Shown here: positions 15,471 through 19,569 of the stretch, in pieces
Layout of the letters: each line of letters begins with the position of its first letter
Numbering within the stretch: the stretch's first letter is position 1
Origin: Bacilli bacterium
Lineage (GTDB): Bacteria > Bacillota_I > Bacilli_A > RFN20 > CAG-826
Direction: 5' to 3'
Assembly (NCBI GenBank): GCA_017619815.1
Contig: JAFZRR010000004.1
Span: forward strand, 1-19,569
Length of the DNA stretch: 19,569 nt
Translations under genes and position numbers: made by a program
Notes under the pieces: model-generated
What the model saw: only the letters and a program-made list of their open reading frames with translations
Databases searched by the model: none
Told to the model about the DNA's origin: nothing

Positions 15471-15517
15471 CCCTTTTCAAAGAAAAAGTAATAACCATAA
15501 ATATGGGGATGTGTTAA

Positions 15518-15525
15518 TATATAAC
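15518..15525 (+). promoter_or_regulatory. -10-like box of the metalloprotease gene, directly ahead of the start codon
   Basis: TATATA (15518-15523) overlaps TATAAC (15520-15525), 6 or 4 bases before the ATG at 15530. No Shine-Dalgarno sequence and no good -35 are seen. The mRNA would be leaderless if this box is used. Confidence 0.4.
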
Positions 15526-15529
15526 CGCT

Positions 15530-17044
15530 ATGAAAAAGAATTATATTGCACTTGTTATTCCAGTGGCGGCTCTCGCTTTAACATCTTGTATTCACGGGAC
15601 TAAAAAAGAAAACAGTAAAACTGGTTTTGTGAAAATTGATGATGTCACTTTAGTGAGCAGTGATTTAAAAGCTAGTTACGCGCCTAGTAAAGGTGCGGTT
15701 AAGATGCTTGTCATCCCTATTGCTTTTACAGGTACCGCAAAAGATGCTGATTCTGCTAAATATACCGATTGGAATGAAGATAACCTTGGGAATATGTATG
15801 ACTATTACTTTGGCGAATCTAGTTCCTTATCTACGTACTACGCAACCGCATCATTGAACAATGTTCAAGTGTCTGGCAAAGTCACTGATGTTTATGAAAA
15901 TAGCACCATCAAAACATCCACTATCCTTGAAGATAATACTTTCGCATCCCTTTGGGATATGATTGAAGACGCTATTAGCTGGGTTTGTGACAATGATGAA
16001 TCCATCAATTGGAGCGAATATGATCTCAATCAAGATGGTTGCATCGATAATATTCATTTAATTACAAACTACACCGCTGCAAATGAAGAATGGGGTCAAC
16101 CATTATGGCCGCACATGTACTATACCGGTAGAACCGGTACAGTGGAAAAGCCAATGGCGAATGTCTATTCCATCAGTGGCATTGGATTTGTCGAAGATCC
16201 ATATACTGCGATTCATGAACAAGGACATATCTTTGGCTTAGAAGATTATTACGATTATACAGAAGATTCTCAACTCGACTATGTCGGTCAATTAGATATG
16301 CAATCTTATACCGTTTTTGACTGGAATTCATTCTCTAAGTTATCTATGGGTTGGGTAAAACCATATGTCATTAATGGCGAAGCCAATACCACCACAGTCA
16401 ATATCAAAGCGGCATCCATCAATGGTGACTGCATCTTAGTTCCTGCGGATTATTCCACATGGAATGGTTCCGCTTTCGATGAATATTTCTTAATCGAACT
16501 ATTTGCTCCTTATGGAAACAATAAAAAAGACTGGCCAGAGTATCAAAATAGTCTCGGCGCGAGAGGTGGTATTAGAGTGTACCACGTAGACGCACGCGTT
16601 TATGGTGGCAACACTTACGAGTATTTTGGTGATGAAGACTACGAAGAAGATGAAAAAATTGTTGTCACAAACATGGAAGAGCAACAAATCAACACCAAAG
16701 ATGATGTCGCCAAATGGAACACTGTCGCCAAAGGTGCCACCAATTCTTCCTTATGGCATAGATATCCAGGCGGTATCTCTCAACTCGCTGATTATCCACT
16801 ACTCAGTATCGTCCAAAAGGGTGGAGATTTTACATTTGCACAGCAAAACGGTAGACATACACTCAATTCTAGCGATCTCTTCAAAGTGGGCGACGAATTC
16901 ACTTGGGAAAAATATAGCAAGTTCCTCAATAAGAATGGAGAAAAACAAGAACTCACCAATAAAGGTGAAGTCTTCCCATATAAGTTTGTCATCGATTATC
17001 TTGATGAAGATGACGCTACTATCACATTTACTAAAGTAAAATAA
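15530..17044 (+). CDS. Putative surface lipoprotein, M6-type (immune inhibitor A-like) zinc metalloprotease
   Basis: The 504-residue protein begins MKKNYIALVIPVAALALTSC, a lipoprotein signal with lipobox LTSC, so Cys20 is expected to be lipidated and the protein held on the outer face of the membrane. Residues 225-242 contain IHEQGHIFGLEDYYDY, an HExxHxxGxxD zinc site (His229, Glu230, His233, Asp239) in the form seen in M6 peptidases. Upstream PLWPHM (191-196) matches the conserved W-P-H segment of that family, and DLNQDGCID (165-173) looks like a calcium-type loop. The C-terminal half (about 260-504) is beta-rich and has no motif I recognise. The likely role is breakdown of extracellular protein. 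There is no ribosome site. The stop overlaps the next gene's ATG (TAATG). Confidence 0.85.
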   Translation: MKKNYIALVIPVAALALTSCIHGTKKENSKTGFVKIDDVTLVSSDLKASYAPSKGAVKMLVIPIAFTGTAKDADSAKYTDWNEDNLGNMYDYYFGESSSLSTYYATASLNNVQVSGKVTDVYENSTIKTSTILEDNTFASLWDMIEDAISWVCDNDESINWSEYDLNQDGCIDNIHLITNYTAANEEWGQPLWPHMYYTGRTGTVEKPMANVYSISGIGFVEDPYTAIHEQGHIFGLEDYYDYTEDSQLDYVGQLDMQSYTVFDWNSFSKLSMGWVKPYVINGEANTTTVNIKAASINGDCILVPADYSTWNGSAFDEYFLIELFAPYGNNKKDWPEYQNSLGARGGIRVYHVDARVYGGNTYEYFGDEDYEEDEKIVVTNMEEQQINTKDDVAKWNTVAKGATNSSLWHRYPGGISQLADYPLLSIVQKGGDFTFAQQNGRHTLNSSDLFKVGDEFTWEKYSKFLNKNGEKQELTNKGEVFPYKFVIDYLDEDDATITFTKVK

Positions 17045-17682
17045 TGGTCCGCAAAGATATTAAAGATTTTATTAAAACAATTCCTGAAGGAGTCACTATT
17101 GTCGCCGCTTCTAAATACGTAGGCGCGGATGATATCAAAGTGCTACTCGATGCAGGTATCAAAGATATCGGCGAAAATCGCGTCGATTCTTTTTTAAGCA
17201 AATACGAATTACTCAAAGATAATGACATTAAATGGCACTTTATTGGCCACTTACAAAGAAACAAAGCCACAAAAGTTATTGATAAGATTGATTATCTGGA
17301 ATCACTCGACTCCTTAGAACTCGCAAAAATCATTAATTCGCACCGTTTAAGCCCTTTAAAATGCTTCGTTGAAGTCTCAATCAATTTAGAAGAAAACAAG
17401 GACGGAGTGCCCTATTATGAGTTAAAAGACTTCATTAAAGAACTAAAGCAATATCCTAACATTGAAGTTGTCGGTCTTATGATGATGGCAATACGTCATA
17501 GTGAGGATGAATCCTTACGCGCGCAATTTGAAAAGCTTCGTTTGTTAAGAGATGAAGTAGAAAAAGAATTAGATATCAAACTCCCATACTTATCGATGGG
17601 TATGAGCGAAGATTATAAAGAAGCCTTACTTGAAGGCGCCACTCATATCAGACTCGGAAGAATCTTGTTCGATTTAATATAA
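17044..17682 (+). CDS. YggS/PROSC-family pyridoxal phosphate homeostasis protein
   Basis: Members of this family bind pyridoxal 5'-phosphate on a single TIM-barrel domain without known enzyme activity and keep the cofactor pool in balance. The 212 residues contain the PLP lysine in AASKYV (Lys24), GENRVDSF, the WHFIGHLQRNK block, and LSMGMSEDYKEAL with THIRLGRILF at the end, the phosphate-binding side. The length is near normal (about 220-230). Its ATG shares one base with the stop of the metalloprotease gene and has no Shine-Dalgarno sequence, so it is probably translated by coupling and co-transcribed with it. No ylm/sep division genes, its usual Bacillota neighbours, are here. Confidence 0.93.
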   Translation: MVRKDIKDFIKTIPEGVTIVAASKYVGADDIKVLLDAGIKDIGENRVDSFLSKYELLKDNDIKWHFIGHLQRNKATKVIDKIDYLESLDSLELAKIINSHRLSPLKCFVEVSINLEENKDGVPYYELKDFIKELKQYPNIEVVGLMMMAIRHSEDESLRAQFEKLRLLRDEVEKELDIKLPYLSMGMSEDYKEALLEGATHIRLGRILFDLI

Positions 17683-17683
17683 T

Positions 17684-17715
17684 TAAAAACCTCTAGAATT
17701 CTAGAGGTCTTTTTC
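17684..17715. terminator. Bidirectional terminator between convergent genes
   Basis: A perfect 20-base palindrome (17689-17708, centre AATT) is flanked by AAAAA on the left and a T run on the right, so it can end transcription in both directions. It serves the yggS-type gene on plus and the 194-residue membrane protein gene on minus. The TAG stop of the latter is inside the palindrome. Confidence 0.9.
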
Positions 17716-18285
17716 TTCTTTCTTTTCTTCGACTTCCGCATCCACTGCTTCGTCTTTATTCACTTCTTGATCCTTAAGCGCGGCAAGTTTTTCTTTTTCT
17801 TGTTCTTCTTGTTCTGCTTTATAGGCATCTTCGATAGCTTTTATTAAAGAAGGAACTGGAACGAAGTAATGATAGATGGATTGGAAAAGATATATCGCAC
17901 CGATGTAATAGAAGGCGATACCCATCATCAATCTTCTAAAGCTATCTTGCTCTTCTGGGAAAACACCAAAAGAAGTCATTTTGCAAAAGCAAATAATATC
18001 AAACGTGATGAGATAGATGCCTAATGGCACTAATAAAATTTTATCTAATAGAGAGTTTTTCGCTCTTCTCTTTTTGGAGAACAAAACCCAGAAGAAATCA
18101 ACAATCATCCATGTGCCACCCGCTGTGGTAACAAAATTGAAGATTGTGAGCATAATATTTCTTTTACCAATAACACTTAGTATTTCTAATGTTGCTAAAA
18201 CTAAGAAAAGAATAGCAAAAAGCATGAGTTCGCCAGAATAAATAAGTTTAGTTTTCTTTTCTAATGACATTTTTTCTTGACTCAT
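17701..18285 (-). CDS. Four-helix membrane protein of unknown function with a charged C-terminal tail
   Basis: The 194 residues contain four probable membrane helices (about 16-39, 44-70, 81-101 and 119-143). A cytoplasmic-looking tail (150-194) is made almost only of E, K, D, A and Q and ends EEKKEEKDL. Basic residues between helices 2 and 3 (KKRRAK, 71-76) place that loop inside, consistent with both ends inside. I do not recognise a family and see no catalytic motif. The start at 18285 lies 1 base after the stop of the hydrolase gene, with GGAG 13 bases upstream, so the two are probably co-translated and may work together at the membrane. The stop (TAG) is embedded in the shared bidirectional terminator. 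Confidence 0.85.
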   Translation of the reverse strand: MSQEKMSLEKKTKLIYSGELMLFAILFLVLATLEILSVIGKRNIMLTIFNFVTTAGGTWMIVDFFWVLFSKKRRAKNSLLDKILLVPLGIYLITFDIICFCKMTSFGVFPEEQDSFRRLMMGIAFYYIGAIYLFQSIYHYFVPVPSLIKAIEDAYKAEQEEQEKEKLAALKDQEVNKDEAVDAEVEEKKEEKDL

Positions 18286-18286
18286 A

Positions 18287-19219
18287 CTATTTCACATTCT
18301 CCTTTATAAATTCTTCTATTACTTTGTAATACTTTTCTCTATCCACGATAATTGAGTTACAGTGGGTAGCGTCTTTAAACCATTCTAATCTTTTTATACA
18401 AGGTGCGCTATTAAAAATAAGGTTCGCGTTTTCAGGATACACTAATTCATCTTTATCACCATGGATGAGAAGAATAGGAACGTTCTTATTTTCTTTAATC
18501 GCAATCTCCGCGGATGCTTTTTTATATGTAACACCAGCTTTTTTCTTTATAAACCCTTCTGTCATCTGCAAGATGGGGAATTCTGGTGATTTATGAAGTT
18601 TGATGAATCCTTTAACTAAATATTTGAGCCCCGCAAAACCACAATCGCTTACGACAAATGATAAATCTTGTCTATCTTTTGCACACATCAATGCAGTTGC
18701 GCCGCCCATCGAACAGCCAAATAAACCAATTTCGATATCTTGACCGAACTTTTGCTTTACTTGTTCAATAACTTCTAAGGCATCTTTAGATTCTTGATAA
18801 CCCATTGTAACCACTGTTCTTTCATTTTCTCCATGTCCACGATGATCAAAGAAGACAAGAGAATATCCTAAGCGATAAAAAGCATAACTATATTTTGGTG
18901 AACCTTCACGATTGCTCAAATGTCCATGCATACATATGACAAACTTCTTTGGGTTATTCAAAGAATAATCTCCATGAATGATATATCCATCACTCATTAC
19001 AAAGTTAATTGGAGTTCTACTATATTCATTTATTCCATCTGGTTTCACTTCTTTTAATTCTTTTAATTTCTCTTCTTTGGTTTTGAAATGTTTTGGTTTA
19101 ACCATGAGATTCGCCATCATATTAGAGATGTATAAGCAGAAAGAAATATAGGCAATTAATCCTAAGATTAATATAGATGCCACTATAACGATGATAAGAA
19201 TAATTGTTGAGCGTTCCAT
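18287..19219 (-). CDS. Membrane-anchored alpha/beta hydrolase
   Basis: From the ATG at 19219 the product has 310 residues. An N-terminal membrane helix (about 5-33, MERSTIILIIVIVASILIL...) is followed by a basic linker and an alpha/beta hydrolase domain. The oxyanion segment is MHGHLSN (97-103), the nucleophile elbow GCSMGG has Ser170, and the probable acid Asp257 (HGDKDELVYP) and His286 (DATHCNS) complete a Ser-Asp-His triad. It resembles putative cell-surface hydrolases and S9-like esterases; the substrate is unknown. An upstream in-frame ATG at 19267 would add 16 residues but runs through the peroxidase gene's ribosome site, so 19219 is preferred. That start has no Shine-Dalgarno sequence, and a TAAAAT/TATAAC -10-like stretch ends 3 to 8 bases before it. 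It is followed after 1 base by the four-helix membrane protein gene. Confidence 0.88.
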   Translation of the reverse strand: MERSTIILIIVIVASILILGLIAYISFCLYISNMMANLMVKPKHFKTKEEKLKELKEVKPDGINEYSRTPINFVMSDGYIIHGDYSLNNPKKFVICMHGHLSNREGSPKYSYAFYRLGYSLVFFDHRGHGENERTVVTMGYQESKDALEVIEQVKQKFGQDIEIGLFGCSMGGATALMCAKDRQDLSFVVSDCGFAGLKYLVKGFIKLHKSPEFPILQMTEGFIKKKAGVTYKKASAEIAIKENKNVPILLIHGDKDELVYPENANLIFNSAPCIKRLEWFKDATHCNSIIVDREKYYKVIEEFIKENVK

Positions 19220-19248
19220 TTGGTTATATTTTACTAGTTTTATAAAAT
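19220..19248 (+). promoter_or_regulatory. Probable promoter of the glutathione peroxidase gene
   Basis: TTGGTT (19220-19225), a 17-base spacer and TAAAAT (19243-19248) lie ahead of the ribosome site. The -35 abuts the start codon of the divergent hydrolase gene, and the -10-like boxes of that gene fall within this spacer, so the two promoters overlap. Confidence 0.5.
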
Positions 19249-19268
19249 AAAGATAGGAGGTATTCAAT

Positions 19269-19569
19269 ATGTCAATTTACGATTTTAAAGCTAAAGATCA
19301 TAAAGGAAATGAAGTTTCCTTATCAGAATATAAAGGAAAAGTTCTTTTAATAGTTAACACCGCGACTAAATGCGGATTCACACCACAATATACTGAACTC
19401 GAAGAGTTATACGCCAAATATAAAGAACAAGGTTTTGTTATCTTAGACTTCCCTTGCAATCAATTCTTTAAACAAGCACCAGGAAGTGATGAAGAAATTC
19501 ACACCGCTTGTGTATTAAGATTCAATATTGCTTTCCCACAATTTGCCAAGATTGATGTTAACGGCGCAA
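19269..19569 (+). CDS. Glutathione peroxidase-family thiol peroxidase, cut by the right edge
   Basis: An ATG at 19269 follows AGGAGG at 8 bases, and about 100 codons are visible before the window ends. The protein opens MSIYDFKAKDHKGNEVSLSE and has the family core: NTATKCGFTPQY with the peroxidatic Cys35, FPCNQF (61-66), Gln69 in the place of the catalytic glutamine (KQAPGSDEEI), and Cys81 near the resolving position before FPQFAKIDVNG. Cys replaces the selenocysteine of animal enzymes, as is usual in bacteria. Such proteins mostly use thioredoxin to reduce peroxides in the cytoplasm. Bacterial relatives are about 160 residues, so roughly 60 are missing. Confidence 0.95.
   Translation, partial: MSIYDFKAKDHKGNEVSLSEYKGKVLLIVNTATKCGFTPQYTELEELYAKYKEQGFVILDFPCNQFFKQAPGSDEEIHTACVLRFNIAFPQFAKIDVNGA

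Noticed and set aside
19220..19267. Longer start for the alpha/beta hydrolase at 19267
   Set aside because: The extra 16 residues are encoded through the peroxidase ribosome site and promoter; MERSTIILII gives a cleaner membrane anchor. Not fully excluded.
1..19569. CRISPR array, tRNA/rRNA, insertion sequence or prophage
   Set aside because: No spaced direct repeats, tRNA-like cloverleaf or transposase/integrase motif was seen; every gap is under 300 bases and is explained by leaders, promoters or terminators.

Overview
The window reads as chromosomal core DNA from a low-GC member of the Bacillota (Bacilli/Erysipelotrichia/Mollicutes-like side). The reasons are the strong AGGAGG-type ribosome sites, a T-box-controlled valS, an L21 leader, the cleavable N-terminus of L27 with its protease Prp, and a gene order matching the Bacillus chromosome. 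TGA is used as a stop (radC, ysxC) and Trp is read from TGG, so the standard bacterial code applies rather than the Mycoplasma code. No sporulation, haem, mre/min or clpX genes lie where Bacillus has them, which suggests a compact, non-sporulating, perhaps host-associated lineage; this last point is inference.

Layout. Almost everything is on the minus strand, so transcription runs from high to low coordinates. From the right: an alpha/beta hydrolase and a four-helix membrane protein (19219 to 17701); tsaC and a TPR-like YsoA-type gene (15458 to 13847, ending in a terminator); tig-lon-ysxC (13740 to 9529); a promoter and Val T-box, then valS, a 60-residue hydrophobic peptide gene and radC (9532 to 5758); the L21 leader with rplU-prp-rpmA (5727 to 4671, terminator); obgE-nadE-a 31-residue membrane-peptide gene-ruvA-ruvB (4583 to 900, terminator); and the start of secD, cut by the left edge. 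Plus-strand genes are an M6-type metalloprotease lipoprotein overlapping a yggS-type gene (15530 to 17682) and a glutathione peroxidase cut by the right edge (19269 onward).

How they fit. The window is mostly housekeeping: ribosome assembly and GTPases (L21, L27, Prp, Obg, YsxC), protein folding and turnover (trigger factor, Lon), translation (ValS, TsaC), Holliday-junction processing (RuvAB), NAD synthesis, and secretion (SecD). The tig to secD stretch keeps the Bacillus order with many genes missing. The parts I could not explain from known families are two small hydrophobic peptides (60 and 31 residues), the membrane/hydrolase pair at the right, and several starts that lack a Shine-Dalgarno sequence and have a -10-like box only 3 to 8 bases upstream, which suggests leaderless mRNAs. 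No tRNA, rRNA, CRISPR array, insertion sequence or prophage was seen, and no gene-free stretch exceeds 300 bases.
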